Of a DNA stretch of 64,000 nucleotides, positions 26,927 through 40,615 are shown in pieces. How positions within the stretch are numbered: the stretch's first letter is position 1; the number at the start of each line of letters is the position of its first letter. Origin of the DNA: Enterobacter asburiae (GTDB lineage: Bacteria; Pseudomonadota; Gammaproteobacteria; Enterobacterales; Enterobacteriaceae); the NCBI RefSeq assembly GCF_021440515.1, contig NZ_JAKCMV010000040.1:40334-104333 (forward strand). Direction: 5' to 3'. Below the pieces are notes generated by a model. It made no database searches and was not told the DNA's origin. It saw only the letters and a program-made list of their open reading frames with translations. The translations under genes were made by a program, and so were the position numbers.

Positions 26927-27535
26927 TTACAGCCATTCGCCGTTGCGGATCACGCCGACAGCCAGCCCTTCGATGGAAAAATTGTGCTCGCGCAAATCCA
27001 CCACGATAGGGGAAAAATCGTTGTTCTCGGGCAGCAGCTGCACGGTGTTGCCCTGCTTTTTCAGACGCTTAACGGTCACTTCATCATCGATACGCGCGAC
27101 CACAACCTGGCCGTTGCGCACATCCTGAGTTTTGTGAACCGCCAGCAGATCGCCGTCGAGAATACCGATGTCTTTCATGGACATCCCGCTAACGCGCAGC
27201 AGGAAATCCGCGCTCGGTTTGAACATGCCAGGATCAACCTGGTAGTGACCTTCAATGTGCTGCTGTGCGAGCAGAGGTTCACCTGCTGCAACGCGGCCTA
27301 CCAGTGGAATACCGGTTTCTTCTTCCACCAGCAGACGAATACCACGAGACGCGCCGGAAACAATCTCCAGTACGCCTTTACGTGCCAGTGCTTTAAGGTG
27401 CTCTTCGGCAGCATTTGGAGAACGGAACCCCAGACGCTGCGCGATTTCCGCACGCGTAGGTGGCATACCCGTCTGGCCGATGTGATCCCGGATGAGATCA
27501 AACACCTCTTGCTGCCTGGTCGTTAACGCTTTCAT
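26927..27535 (-). CDS. lexA: LexA, SOS repressor
   Basis: 202 residues, the E. coli length. N-terminal winged helix (~1-70: '[21 protein letters not shown]'-type start); self-cleavage site Ala-Gly in 'RVAAGEPLL' near 84-85; catalytic serine in '[11 protein letters not shown]' near 119 and lysine in '[14 protein letters not shown]' near 156. RecA-ssDNA triggers self-cleavage and derepression. Two LexA boxes lie just upstream, giving autoregulation; dinF follows in the same transcript. Confidence 0.98.
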   Translation of the reverse strand: MKALTTRQQEVFDLIRDHIGQTGMPPTRAEIAQRLGFRSPNAAEEHLKALARKGVLEIVSGASRGIRLLVEEETGIPLVGRVAAGEPLLAQQHIEGHYQVDPGMFKPSADFLLRVSGMSMKDIGILDGDLLAVHKTQDVRNGQVVVARIDDEVTVKRLKKQGNTVQLLPENNDFSPIVVDLREHNFSIEGLAVGVIRNGEWL

Positions 27536-27543
27536 TCCGCCCC

Positions 27544-27580
27544 CTGGGTGTATATACAGTTATGCTGTGAGTATATACAG
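27544..27580. promoter_or_regulatory. two LexA boxes before lexA
   Basis: CTGG-N8-ACAG at 27544-27559 and CTGT-N8-ACAG at 27565-27580, start-to-start 21 bases, the same paired arrangement as in the E. coli lexA promoter. The nearer box starts 9 bases from the lexA start codon. Confidence 0.92.
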
Positions 27581-27643
27581 TCAAAGGCGAATTTGGAATC
27601 AAAAACTGCACAAAAAACCAGGCAGTTAGTGATTCCTGAAGGC

Positions 27644-28012
27644 TTATCGAAAATGTGACCAGAGAAGCGTGCCCCAGGTGATTAATGCGGTAATAATCGA
27701 CAACAGTACGGCGGCAGACCCCATATCTTTCGCACGACCGGACAGCTCATGAAAATCGGAGCCAATACGATCGACCACGGCCTCTATAGCGCTATTGATA
27801 ATTTCCACTATCATCACCAAAAGTACCGAACCGATGAGAAGTACGCGGCTTATTGCGTCAACATCAAGGAAACAGGCGATAATCACCGCGACAATGGCGG
27901 CAACGGCTTCCTGGCGAAAAGCAGCTTCATTGATCCACGCGGCGCGGAAACCTTTCCATGAATAGCCGGCGGCTTTGATGATTCGAGTTAACCCAGTGGT
28001 ATTATTGGCCAT
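27644..28012 (-). CDS. dgkA: DgkA, diacylglycerol kinase
   Basis: 122 residues, the E. coli length, with three membrane helices (about 30-48, 52-70, 97-118). Catalytic block 'EIINSAIEAVVDRIGSDFHELSGRAKD' type sequence spans the first helix end and cytoplasmic loop. It phosphorylates diacylglycerol left by osmoregulated glucan synthesis, returning it to phospholipid synthesis. Divergent from plsB, upstream of lexA on the same strand. Confidence 0.97.
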   Translation of the reverse strand: MANNTTGLTRIIKAAGYSWKGFRAAWINEAAFRQEAVAAIVAVIIACFLDVDAISRVLLIGSVLLVMIVEIINSAIEAVVDRIGSDFHELSGRAKDMGSAAVLLSIITALITWGTLLWSHFR

Positions 28013-28043
28013 TAAAAGAACCTTTTAGTGAAAATAGCGTCAG

Positions 28044-28089
28044 TAATTAGGGTTGCAGCGCATTTGGCTGCCGCCTTAAGTATGACGGG
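28044..28089. repeat. short relative of the 21126-21232 element
   Basis: AATTAGGGTTGCAGC at the left and TAAGTATGACGGG at the right resemble the two ends of the long palindromic element at 21126-21232 (AATTCATGTTGCAGC ... GAATTATGACGGG), with the middle ~60 bases missing. Sits in the dgkA-plsB divergent gap. Confidence 0.45.
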
Positions 28090-28166
28090 TAACAACAGAA
28101 ATTTTGCGCGCATTCTGTTATCCTTGCGCCGCATTTGCATTATTAACCAGAGGCTTTACATCGTTT

Positions 28167-30587
28167 ATGTCCGGCTGGCCACGAATTTACTACAAATTAC
28201 TTAATTTACCATTAAGCGTCCTGGTAAAAAGCAAGTCTATCCCGGCGGAACCTGCGCTGGAATTAGGGCTGGATACCTCTCGTCCTATTATGTACGTTTT
28301 GCCTTATAACTCGAAGGCAGACCTGCTGACGCTCCGCGCCCAATGTCTGGCGCACGACCTCCCTGACCCGCTTGAGCCGCTCGAAATCGACGGTACTCTG
28401 CTGCCGCGCTACGTGTTCATTCACGGCGGGCCGCGCGTGTTTACCTATTACACGCCGAAAGAAGAGTCCATCAAGCTGTTCCACGACTACCTCGACCTGC
28501 ACCGCAGCAATCCACAGCTGGATGTGCAGATGGTGCCGGTATCGGTGATGTTTGGCCGCCGTCCGGGCCGCGAAAAAGGCGAAGAGAATCCGCCGCTGCG
28601 TATGCTTAACGGCATTCAGAAGTTTTTTGCGGTCTCCTGGCTGGGACGCGACAGCTTTGTACGTTTCTCCCCTTCCGTGTCGCTGCGCCGCATGGCGGAC
28701 GAACACGGTACGGACAAGATCATTGCGCAAAAACTGGCGCGCGTTGCGCGTATGCACTTCGCCCGCCAGCGTCTGGCTGCCGTCGGGCCGCGCCTGCCTG
28801 CGCGTCAGGATCTCTTTAACAAGCTGCTGGCCTCGAAAGCCATTGCCCGCGCCGTAGAAGACGAAGCGCGCAGCAAGAAAATTTCGCACGAGAAAGCACA
28901 GCAGAACGCCATCGCGCTGATGGAAGAGATCGCCGCGAACTTCTCTTACGAGATGATCCGCCTCTCCGACCGTATTCTCGGCTTTACGTGGAACCGCCTC
29001 TATCAGGGGATCAACGTCCACAACGCCGAGCGCGTTCGCCAGCTGGCGCACGACGGACATGAAATTGTCTATGTGCCGTGTCACCGTAGCCATATGGACT
29101 ACCTGCTGCTCTCCTACGTGCTGTATCACCAGGGCCTTGTCCCGCCGCATATCGCCGCCGGGATTAACCTGAACTTCTGGCCAGCAGGGCCGATTTTCCG
29201 CCGTCTGGGCGCGTTCTTTATTCGACGCACCTTTAAAGGCAACAAGCTCTACTCCACCGTCTTCCGGGAGTATCTGGGCGAGCTGTTCAGCCGTGGCTAT
29301 TCCGTTGAGTATTTCGTGGAGGGTGGCCGCTCCCGCACCGGTCGTCTGCTCGATCCGAAGACCGGCACGCTGTCGATGACCATTCAGGCGATGCTGCGCG
29401 GCGGCACCCGTCCGATTACGCTGGTGCCGATTTACATCGGTTACGAACACGTGATGGAAGTGGGCACCTACGCCAAAGAGCTGCGCGGGGCGACCAAAGA
29501 GAAAGAGAGTCTGCCGCAGATGCTGCGCGGGCTGAGCAAGCTGCGCAACCTCGGTGAGGGCTACGTGAACTTTGGCGAGCCGATGCCGCTGATGACCTAC
29601 CTGAACCACCATGTTCCGGAGTGGCGCGAGTCTATCGATCCTATCGAAGCGGTGCGCCCTGCCTGGCTGACGCCAACGGTAAACGGTATCGCCGCCGAGC
29701 TAATGGTGCGTATCAACAACGCGGGTGCGGCCAACGCCATGAACCTGTGCTGTACCGCGCTGCTGGCCTCGCGTCAGCGTTCGCTGACCCGCGAGCAGCT
29801 CACCGAACAGCTCGACTGCTATCTCGATATCATGCGTAACGTGCCGTACTCGGTGGATTCAACCGTGCCGACCAGCACCGCGAACGAGCTGATCGAACAT
29901 GCGTTGCAGATGAACAAGTTCGAGGTCGAGAAAGACACCATCGGGGACATCATCATTCTGCCGCGCGAGCAGGCGGTGCTGATGACCTACTACCGCAACA
30001 ACATCACGCATATGCTGATGTTGCCATCGCTGATGGCGGCCATCATTACCCAGCATCGCCGTATTTCACGTCAGGAGCTGCTGCGCCATGTCGACGCGCT
30101 GTACCCGATGCTGAAAGCGGAACTGTTCCTGCGCTGGAGTAAAGACGAGCTGGCGGCAGAGCTGGATAAACTTACCGCAGAGCTGCAACGTCAGGGGCTG
30201 ATTACGGTCACCGGTGACGAGCTGCACATCAACCCGTCACGCTCCCGCACCCTGCAACTGCTGGCGGCTGGCGCGCGTGAAACGCTGCAACGTTACGCCA
30301 TTACCTTCTGGCTGCTGAGCGCGAACCCGTCCATCAACCGCGGTACGCTGGAAAAAGAGAGCCGGACGCTGGCACAGCGCCTGTCCGTTCTGCACGGCAT
30401 TAACGCGCCGGAGTTTTTCGACAAAGCGGTATTCAGCTCGTTAGTGCTGACGCTGCGTGATGAAGGGTTTATCAGCGATACCGGCGACGCTGAGCCGGAA
30501 GAAACGATGAAGGTTTACCAGATGCTGGCTGACCTGATTACGTCTGACGTGCGCTTGACGATTGAGAGTGCGACACAGGACGAATAA
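28167..30587 (+). CDS. plsB: PlsB, glycerol-3-phosphate acyltransferase
   Basis: 806 residues from the ATG at 28167 ('[17 protein letters not shown]'), agreeing with E. coli PlsB (807); an upstream in-frame codon at 28104 would add 21 unlikely residues. Acyltransferase motif I is '[14 protein letters not shown]' near 303-316 (HX4D), later '[13 protein letters not shown]' near 385 and '[15 protein letters not shown]' near 420. Inner-membrane enzyme that makes lysophosphatidate, the first step of phospholipid synthesis. Convergent with ubiA, with REP hairpins between. Confidence 0.97.
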   Translation: MSGWPRIYYKLLNLPLSVLVKSKSIPAEPALELGLDTSRPIMYVLPYNSKADLLTLRAQCLAHDLPDPLEPLEIDGTLLPRYVFIHGGPRVFTYYTPKEESIKLFHDYLDLHRSNPQLDVQMVPVSVMFGRRPGREKGEENPPLRMLNGIQKFFAVSWLGRDSFVRFSPSVSLRRMADEHGTDKIIAQKLARVARMHFARQRLAAVGPRLPARQDLFNKLLASKAIARAVEDEARSKKISHEKAQQNAIALMEEIAANFSYEMIRLSDRILGFTWNRLYQGINVHNAERVRQLAHDGHEIVYVPCHRSHMDYLLLSYVLYHQGLVPPHIAAGINLNFWPAGPIFRRLGAFFIRRTFKGNKLYSTVFREYLGELFSRGYSVEYFVEGGRSRTGRLLDPKTGTLSMTIQAMLRGGTRPITLVPIYIGYEHVMEVGTYAKELRGATKEKESLPQMLRGLSKLRNLGEGYVNFGEPMPLMTYLNHHVPEWRESIDPIEAVRPAWLTPTVNGIAAELMVRINNAGAANAMNLCCTALLASRQRSLTREQLTEQLDCYLDIMRNVPYSVDSTVPTSTANELIEHALQMNKFEVEKDTIGDIIILPREQAVLMTYYRNNITHMLMLPSLMAAIITQHRRISRQELLRHVDALYPMLKAELFLRWSKDELAAELDKLTAELQRQGLITVTGDELHINPSRSRTLQLLAAGARETLQRYAITFWLLSANPSINRGTLEKESRTLAQRLSVLHGINAPEFFDKAVFSSLVLTLRDEGFISDTGDAEPEETMKVYQMLADLITSDVRLTIESATQDE

Positions 30588-30596
30588 TATGAAAAA

Positions 30597-30680
30597 GCCG
30601 GGTGGCGGCTTCGCCTGACCCGGCCTACGATCCTGAAGAACATGTAAGCCCGGTAAGCGCTAGCGCCGCCGGGCTTTTTT
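30597..30680. repeat. REP-type hairpins with terminator between plsB and ubiA
   Basis: GCCGGGTGGCGGC ... GCCTGACCCGGC at 30597-30624, and AAGCCCGG ... CCGGGCTT at 30646-30676 with a T-run after it. These look like enterobacterial REP palindromes; the second doubles as an intrinsic terminator for plsB. Confidence 0.8.
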
Positions 30681-30681
30681 T

Positions 30682-31551
30682 TCAGGCAAAATAGCTCATC
30701 GCCAGCCCTAAAAACAGCACCAGGCCAACGTAGTTATTGTTCAGAAACGCTTTAAAACAGGCTTCACGCTCGCGCTTCGCAATCAGCTTCTGCTGATACG
30801 CGAACAGCAGTCCCGCTACCAGCACCGACCAGTAGAATTCCCAGTTCAGCCCGTTCAGGCGGCCGATCGCCACCATCAGCGCCAGCACCGCAACCTGCAA
30901 AATACCGATGATCAGCCTGTCGTGACGGCCAAACAGGATAGCGGTCGATTTGATGCCAATCTTCAGGTCATCGTCCCGATCGACCATCGCGTACTGCGTA
31001 TCGTAAGCCACCGCCCAGAGGATATTGGCGAGGAACATCAGCCAGCAGCTCAGCGGCACCGTTTCGCTCACCGCCGCGAAAGCCATCGGGATCGACCAGC
31101 CAAAGGCCGCCCCCAGCACCACCTGCGGCAGATGGGTGTAACGCTTCATAAACGGATAGACCCACGCCAGCGCCAGCGCGGCGACGGACAGCAGAATGGT
31201 CATGGTATTCAGCGTTAACACCAGCAGGAACGAGAGCACCACCAGCACCACAAACAGCGTGCGGGCCTCTTTCTCCGTAACCTGGCCGCTCGGCAGCGGG
31301 CGGTTAGCCGTGCGCTTCACGTGGCCGTCAAACTTACGGTCGGCATAGTCGTTCACCACGCATCCCGCCGCGCGCATCAGCCAGACGCCCGCCACAAACA
31401 CCGCGAGGATCCACAGCGGCGGCAGGCCGGGCGTCGCGACCCACAGCGCCCATAAGGTTGGCCACAGCAGCAGCAACGCGCCGATGGGTTTATCCGTTCG
31501 CATTAAGCGGTGATAGGCCAGCAGCTTGTTCTGCGTCAGGCTCCACTCCAT
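30682..31551 (-). CDS. ubiA: UbiA, 4-hydroxybenzoate polyprenyltransferase
   Basis: 289 residues, about eight membrane helices. The two aspartate-rich motifs of the family are present: '[13 protein letters not shown]' near 65-78 and '[13 protein letters not shown]' near 187-199. Joins the octaprenyl chain to 4-hydroxybenzoate in ubiquinone synthesis. Lies 13 bases after ubiC in the same direction, so ubiCA is one operon as in E. coli. Confidence 0.97.
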   Translation of the reverse strand: MEWSLTQNKLLAYHRLMRTDKPIGALLLLWPTLWALWVATPGLPPLWILAVFVAGVWLMRAAGCVVNDYADRKFDGHVKRTANRPLPSGQVTEKEARTLFVVLVVLSFLLVLTLNTMTILLSVAALALAWVYPFMKRYTHLPQVVLGAAFGWSIPMAFAAVSETVPLSCWLMFLANILWAVAYDTQYAMVDRDDDLKIGIKSTAILFGRHDRLIIGILQVAVLALMVAIGRLNGLNWEFYWSVLVAGLLFAYQQKLIAKREREACFKAFLNNNYVGLVLFLGLAMSYFA

Positions 31552-31564
31552 TTTTTTCTTCCTC

Positions 31565-32062
31565 TTAGTACAACGGCGATGCCGGTAAGAAAAGCTCCGT
31601 CAGCATTAACGGTTTACCGCTCAGGCGAAGGCGGGAACGTCGCCCCCACAGGTCGGCATCGCGACCAATCTCAATAAAATCACGCGTCAGTTCAGACGAG
31701 GTAAAAAGATAGCGCCCCAGCGGGGTTTTACCCAATTTTTGTAGCGCAAGCTCAGGGCCGGATAGCGTGGATTCGGGCACGACCGTGCGCCCGGCCAGCC
31801 ACGGCTCGCCGTCGGCGCAGAGCAGGATTTCACGCAGCCAGTAGCGTTCTTCCAGCGGCAGCAGCGGCAGTTCGCTGGTAATCGCCTCAGCGGTGACAAA
31901 CCCTTCCTGAATCAGCGTCACGGTGACCGTTTTGCCCTGTTGCTCAAAACGTTTTGTCATGGAATCTTCCAGCAGCAGCCAGTCGAGCTGCTCCGGGTCA
32001 AGCGCGGGTATGTGGTCAAAATAGCGCAGCGCACGCAGTTGCGTTAGCGCGGGGTGTGACAT
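31565..32062 (-). CDS. ubiC: UbiC, chorismate lyase
   Basis: 165 residues, the E. coli length. Whole protein is one chorismate-lyase domain; '[25 protein letters not shown]' near 72-96 includes the active-site arginine region and '[14 protein letters not shown]' the later one. Splits chorismate to 4-hydroxybenzoate and pyruvate, the first committed step of ubiquinone synthesis. First gene of ubiCA. Confidence 0.96.
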   Translation of the reverse strand: MSHPALTQLRALRYFDHIPALDPEQLDWLLLEDSMTKRFEQQGKTVTVTLIQEGFVTAEAITSELPLLPLEERYWLREILLCADGEPWLAGRTVVPESTLSGPELALQKLGKTPLGRYLFTSSELTRDFIEIGRDADLWGRRSRLRLSGKPLMLTELFLPASPLY

Positions 32063-32242
32063 GCCAGACTCTCCGATACATAACGTAAAGGCATTGTATC
32101 GCAGAAAAGCGGATTGAGGGCGGGCAAACGCTATTTAGCGATCACATTCGCAACAATGGCGCAACAGCGCGGGCGACGCCAAAAAAAGTGCGCCCACTCA
32201 GGCGCACTAAAACGAACAAATCAGCACTGTGGGGGACGGCTG

Positions 32243-33184
32243 TCACCCCTTGCCTTTTACACTGCTGATAAAGGTGGAACGGGCAGTGGTGGAACCTAAA
32301 CGCTCGGCTTCATCAAGCAGCTTGAGGGCTTTGTCGACATCGCCGCGCTTCACGGCCTGCTTAATGGCGTTATTGAAGTAAGTTTCGGTATCATTCAGCA
32401 CCGGCTCGGATTTTTTCGCCGGGGCCGGCGCGGCGGCTGGTGCGGCGGCAACAGGCGCAGCATAAACAGGTGACGCGGTATTACCCACGGTAACCGGACC
32501 CGGGCCCGAAGAGCCAAACAGTGGGCCAACCAGTACGCTTGAGGCGCTGTTGGTGGAAACTTTCAGCTTAATCAGACCATCGGTAGTGTGGCGGGCAAGC
32601 GGATCCGGAATATCCGGCACGGAGTTGCCGGTGCCTTTCGCGTAGGCTTTCGCCGGGTCAACCAGCTTTGTGGTCTGCTGCAAATCTTTTTCTGTGGTGA
32701 ACACCAGCACGTAAATTTTCTGCTGGCCTAACGCCGGGGTCAGGCGCATCACGCCTTGCAGACGATCGGCGCTCATCACGCCCGGTTCCTGATAGCTAAA
32801 ATAGTCGCTCGGGAAGAAGGCCGATGGCGTCATGTTCTGATCGAGGATCAGCACGTTAGGCGCGAAGACGCTGGTTTGTTTGTTCACTTCACTGGTCAGG
32901 GTGAGAGTCAGCTCGCCAATATTCGCGGGCACGCTATAGGCGGCAACAGGGCCGGTAATGCCAGCAACGTTCAGCTGTTGACCACCTGTTGAAAGCTGTG
33001 TGGACTGCGTTTTAGATTGATCGACCGGGGTCCAGGTCAGCTGCTGAAGCGCCGCCGCCGGGATAGCAGGCGCAGCGCTGGTGTTTTGCGGTACGAAATT
33101 AACATCTGCAAACGTGATGGCGGGAGCACTAGCCAGCAGCCCCGCAGAGAGGCACAGCGCGACGAGACTTTTCTTCATTTTCAT
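32243..33184 (-). CDS. malM: MalM, maltose operon periplasmic protein
   Basis: 313 residues from the ATG at 33184 ('MKMKKSLVALCLSAGLLASAP'), preceded by AGAGG; a longer frame to 33211 is not needed. Signal peptide ~1-26. Central part well conserved with E. coli MalM; a Pro/Ala-rich linker at about 245-265 ('AAPVAAAPAAAPAPAKKSE') before the C-terminal helical end '...ARSTFISSVKGKG'. Function in maltodextrin use is not defined. Last gene of malK-lamB-malM. Confidence 0.95.
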   Translation of the reverse strand: MKMKKSLVALCLSAGLLASAPAITFADVNFVPQNTSAAPAIPAAALQQLTWTPVDQSKTQSTQLSTGGQQLNVAGITGPVAAYSVPANIGELTLTLTSEVNKQTSVFAPNVLILDQNMTPSAFFPSDYFSYQEPGVMSADRLQGVMRLTPALGQQKIYVLVFTTEKDLQQTTKLVDPAKAYAKGTGNSVPDIPDPLARHTTDGLIKLKVSTNSASSVLVGPLFGSSGPGPVTVGNTASPVYAAPVAAAPAAAPAPAKKSEPVLNDTETYFNNAIKQAVKRGDVDKALKLLDEAERLGSTTARSTFISSVKGKG

Positions 33185-33249
33185 TGTTATTACCTCTGAT
33201 AGCGTGAGCACTGCGGTGGCCAGGCAATAGCGCGCAGCACCCTAAGGAG

Positions 33250-33269
33250 AGAGGGGCTTGCGCCCCTCT
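33250..33269. terminator. hairpin between lamB and malM
   Basis: AGAGGGGC / GCCCCTCT with a TTGC loop. On the minus strand, in which both flanking genes are read, no T-run follows, so it more likely modulates mRNA decay or partial termination than full stop. Confidence 0.6.
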
Positions 33270-33297
33270 TTTAGGTCATTACGTCAGGTCTATCGAA

Positions 33298-34641
<1,344 letters not shown>

Positions 34642-34676
34642 TCACCTGTCGGCTTCGTGTTTTCTTTTGGGATTGC

Positions 34677-37347
<2,671 letters not shown>

Positions 37348-37357
37348 TGCCGTAGTT

Positions 37358-37445
37358 CCCTCTCCCTTTGGGAGAGGGTTAGGGTGAGGGTTGTCGCTAT
37401 CCGCACGCCCTCACCCCGGCCCTCTCCCCCAGGAGAGGGAGAAAA
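37358..37445. repeat. facing pair of the GC-rich palindromic repeat in the malE-malF gap
   Basis: CCCTCTCCC-TTT-GGGAGAGGG-TTAGGGTGAGGG at 37358-37390 faces GCCCTCACCCCGG-CCCTCTCCCCCAGGAGAGGG at 37408-37440. It begins 10 bases after the malE stop and ends 27 bases before malF. The whole can fold as one long or two short hairpins. In E. coli this same gap holds unrelated REP sequences. Confidence 0.88.
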
Positions 37446-37472
37446 GATCAAACGTTGTAGAGGAAGAACCCC

Positions 37473-39014
37473 ATGGATGTCATTAAAAAGAAGCACTGGT
37501 GGCAAAGCGACGCGCTGAAGTGGTCAGTGATAGGTCTGCTGTGTCTGCTGGTGGGTTACCTTGTTGTTTTAATGTACGTGCAGGGGGAGTACCTGTTCGC
37601 CATCATGACGCTGATTTTAAGCTCTGCTGGCCTGTATATTTTCGCCAACCGTAAAGCCTATGCCTGGCGCTATGTTTACCCTGGCGTGGCCGGGATGGGG
37701 CTGTTCGTCCTGTTCCCGCTGATTTGTACCATCGCTATCGCCTTTACCAACTACAGCAGCACCAACCAGCTGGCGCAGGAGCGCGCGCAGCAGGTGCTTC
37801 TGGACAGGTCGTATCAGGCGGGCAAAACCTTTAACTTTGGCCTCTACCCCGAAGGTGACGAGTGGAAGTTAGCACTCACTGACGGCGAGAGCGGCAAAAC
37901 CTATCTCTCCGACGCCTTTAAGATTGGCGGCGAGCAGAAGCTGGCCTTAAAAGAGGCGGCTCTGCCAGAGGGTGAACGCGCCAACCTGCGCGTGATTACC
38001 CAGAACCGTCAGGCGCTGACCCAGCTCACCGCCGTGCTGCCAGACGACAGCAAAGTGACCATGAGCTCGCTGCGCCAGTTCTCCGGCACCCGGCCGCTCT
38101 ACACGCTCGCAGATGACGGCACCCTGACCAACAACCAGAGCGGCGTGAAGTATCGTCCGAACAACGACATCGGTTTCTATCAGTCCATCACCGCCGACGG
38201 CAAATGGGGCGACGACAAGCTCAGCCCGGGCTATACCGTCACCATTGGCTGGGACAACTTTACCCGCGTGTTCACTGACGAAGGCATTCAGAAACCCTTC
38301 TTCGCCATCTTCGTCTGGACGGTGGTCTTCTCGGTGCTGACGGTGATCCTCACCGTGGCGGTCGGCATGATTCTGGCGTGTCTGGTGCAGTGGGAATCCC
38401 TCAAGGGCAAAGCGATTTACCGCGTGCTGCTGATCCTGCCCTACGCCGTACCGTCGTTTATCTCGATTCTGATTTTCAAAGGGCTGTTCAACCAGAGCTT
38501 CGGTGAAATCAACATGATGCTGAGCGCGCTGTTCGGTATCAAACCGGCCTGGTTTAGCGACCCGACCACCGCCCGTTCGATGATTGTTATCGTCAACACC
38601 TGGCTCGGCTATCCGTACATGATGATCCTGTGCATGGGGCTGCTGAAGGCGATTCCGGACGACCTGTACGAAGCCTCGGCGATGGACGGCGCGGGCCCGT
38701 TCCAGAACTTCTTCAAAATTACGCTGCCGCTGCTGATCAAGCCGCTGACGCCGCTGATGATTGCCAGCTTCGCCTTTAACTTTAACAACTTCGTGCTGAT
38801 TCAGCTGTTGACCAACGGCGGCCCTGACCGTCTTGGCACCACCACGCCAGCGGGCTATACCGACCTGCTCGTGAGCTACACCTACCGTATCGCCTTCGAA
38901 GGCGGCGGCGGTCAGGACTTCGGTCTAGCGGCAGCGATTGCCACCCTGATCTTCCTGCTGGTGGGCGCTCTGGCGATTGTGAACCTGAAAGCCACACGAA
39001 TGAAATTTGACTAA
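37473..39014 (+). CDS. malF: MalF, maltose transporter permease
   Basis: 513 residues (E. coli 514). Eight membrane helices; a large periplasmic P2 loop at about 90-275, as only MalF has. The EAA coupling loop is '[23 protein letters not shown]' near 400-420, which docks into MalK. Forms the maltose channel with MalG. GAGGAAG precedes the start by about 6 bases. Confidence 0.97.
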   Translation: MDVIKKKHWWQSDALKWSVIGLLCLLVGYLVVLMYVQGEYLFAIMTLILSSAGLYIFANRKAYAWRYVYPGVAGMGLFVLFPLICTIAIAFTNYSSTNQLAQERAQQVLLDRSYQAGKTFNFGLYPEGDEWKLALTDGESGKTYLSDAFKIGGEQKLALKEAALPEGERANLRVITQNRQALTQLTAVLPDDSKVTMSSLRQFSGTRPLYTLADDGTLTNNQSGVKYRPNNDIGFYQSITADGKWGDDKLSPGYTVTIGWDNFTRVFTDEGIQKPFFAIFVWTVVFSVLTVILTVAVGMILACLVQWESLKGKAIYRVLLILPYAVPSFISILIFKGLFNQSFGEINMMLSALFGIKPAWFSDPTTARSMIVIVNTWLGYPYMMILCMGLLKAIPDDLYEASAMDGAGPFQNFFKITLPLLIKPLTPLMIASFAFNFNNFVLIQLLTNGGPDRLGTTTPAGYTDLLVSYTYRIAFEGGGGQDFGLAAAIATLIFLLVGALAIVNLKATRMKFD

Positions 39015-39028
39015 GGAGGGCATCGATC

Positions 39029-39919
39029 ATGGCAATGGTACAACCCAAATCTCAAAAGCTGCGCCTCCTGGCGACGCACCTAGGCCTGCTGATTTTTATC
39101 GCGGCAATCATGTTCCCGCTGCTGATGGTTATCGCCATCTCCCTGCGCTCGGGTAACTTCGCCACCGGGAGCCTGATCCCGGACGAAATCTCCTGGGAGC
39201 ACTGGAAGCTGGCGCTGGGCTTCAGCGTAGAACACGCCGACGGCCGCGTCACCCCGCCGCCGTTCCCGGTGCTGCTGTGGCTGTGGAACTCGGTGAAAAT
39301 CGCCGGCATCACCGCCATTGGCATTGTGGCGCTGTCCACCACCTGCGCCTACGCCTTCGCCCGTATGCGTTTCCCGGGCAAAGCCACGCTGCTCAAAGGG
39401 ATGCTGATTTTCCAGATGTTCCCGGCGGTGCTGTCGCTGGTGGCGTTGTATGCCTTGTTTGACCGTCTGGGCCAGTACGTGCCGTTTATCGGCCTGAACA
39501 CCCACGGCGGGGTGATCTTCGCCTATCTTGGCGGTATCGCGCTGCATGTGTGGACCATCAAGGGCTATTTCGAAACCATCGACGGCTCGCTGGAAGAAGC
39601 GGCGGCGCTGGATGGCGCAACCCCGTGGCAGGCGTTCCGCCTGGTGCTGCTCCCGCTGTCGGTGCCTATCCTGGCGGTGGTGTTTATCCTGTCGTTTATC
39701 GCCGCGATCACCGAAGTTCCGGTCGCCTCCCTGCTGCTGCGTGATGTGAACAGCTACACGCTGGCGGTCGGGATGCAGCAATACCTCAACCCGCAAAACT
39801 ACCTGTGGGGCGACTTTGCCGCAGCGGCGGTACTTTCAGCCATCCCGATCACCGTGGTGTTCCTGCTGGCCCAGCGCTGGCTGGTTAACGGCCTGACGGC
39901 GGGCGGTGTGAAAGGCTAA
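39029..39919 (+). CDS. malG: MalG, maltose transporter permease
   Basis: 296 residues, the E. coli length, six membrane helices. EAA loop '[24 protein letters not shown]' near 190-212. The C-terminal tail '...LTAGGVKG' enters the MalK interface in the known structure. Starts 14 bases after malF with AAGGAGG before it. Last gene of malEFG; terminator follows. Confidence 0.97.
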   Translation: MAMVQPKSQKLRLLATHLGLLIFIAAIMFPLLMVIAISLRSGNFATGSLIPDEISWEHWKLALGFSVEHADGRVTPPPFPVLLWLWNSVKIAGITAIGIVALSTTCAYAFARMRFPGKATLLKGMLIFQMFPAVLSLVALYALFDRLGQYVPFIGLNTHGGVIFAYLGGIALHVWTIKGYFETIDGSLEEAAALDGATPWQAFRLVLLPLSVPILAVVFILSFIAAITEVPVASLLLRDVNSYTLAVGMQQYLNPQNYLWGDFAAAAVLSAIPITVVFLLAQRWLVNGLTAGGVKG

Positions 39920-39980
39920 GTTTCACTGTGTTATGCCACTGCAACCCTCAACTTTGACTTATTACTTGTGACTGTTATTT

Positions 39981-39998
39981 GGCGCTCTTCGGAGCGCC
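39981..39998 (+). terminator. malEFG terminator
   Basis: GGCGCTC-TTCG-GAGCGCC followed by CTTTTTTT. In E. coli the malG 3' end yields the small RNA MalH; whether the 39920-40005 stretch does so here cannot be told from sequence alone. Confidence 0.88.
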
Positions 39999-40004
39999 CT
40001 TTTT

Positions 40005-40415
40005 TTATTCGCGTTTCAGCCGCTTCGAGTTACACAGCCAGAGGGTGATCACCAGCAGCAGGATCGCCGCCGAGTAGATCAGCACGTCGAGAGGGGATTT
40101 ATGATCGACGACGATCAGCCGCACAATCGCGGTGATCCCGATATAAACAAAATAGCGCAGCGGGAAGTGAAAGCCGGACTGAAAGTACTTCACAATCAGG
40201 GCGATAAATTCAAAGTAGAGAAAGTAGACCACCAGCCCTTCAACCAGCTGGTATTTGCTGGTTTTTTCCGGGGCGAACAGCACATCCGCCAGATGCACCG
40301 TTTCTTTACCGAGAAAGACCACCAGGATCAGGCCAAGGCAGAGCAGACCGAGGTTCAGCACGGTCTGGAGGATGGTTGAGATAAACTCAACGCGCGGACG
40401 AGTCAGGGATGTCAT
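40005..40415 (-). CDS. psiE: PsiE, phosphate-starvation-inducible protein
   Basis: 136 residues from the ATG at 40415 ('[20 protein letters not shown]'), identical in length to E. coli PsiE; the frame open to 40457 is not needed. Four membrane helices (about 15-37, 57-77, 83-103, 110-130), PsiE family throughout. In E. coli it is PhoB-induced and of unknown function. Convergent with malG; the xylE gene that lies between them in E. coli K-12 is absent. Confidence 0.95.
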   Translation of the reverse strand: MTSLTRPRVEFISTILQTVLNLGLLCLGLILVVFLGKETVHLADVLFAPEKTSKYQLVEGLVVYFLYFEFIALIVKYFQSGFHFPLRYFVYIGITAIVRLIVVDHKSPLDVLIYSAAILLLVITLWLCNSKRLKRE

Positions 40416-40512
40416 ACAGCACCTCATTCTCCAGGGCGAGGTTCCTGTATAACGCAAAAATGTGACGGGGATCTATATTTTTTGTTTATGTTTGACGCAA
40501 TACCGAGGATTG

Positions 40513-40606
40513 CCCCTCACCCCGCCCTCTCCCCAAAGGGGCGAGGGAGAAAAGACGGCTCCGGTCGATCCCCTCTCCCCTTTGGGGAGAGGGTTAGGGT
40601 GAGGGG
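40513..40606. repeat. facing pair of the GC-rich palindromic repeat after yjbH
   Basis: CCCCTCACCCC-GCCCTCTCCCC-AAA-GGGGCGAGGG at 40513-40547 faces CCCCTCTCCCC-TTT-GGGGAGAGGG-TTAGGGTGAGGGG at 40570-40606. Sits between psiE and the yjbH stop (40616). Confidence 0.88.
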
Positions 40607-40615
40607 AAACAAGCA

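Noticed and set aside
28263..29612. 449-residue open frame on the minus strand
   Set aside because: Antisense shadow of plsB.
40416..40500. Pho box before psiE
   Set aside because: CTGTATAACGC...TGTGAC is only a loose match to the PhoB consensus; not strong enough to list.
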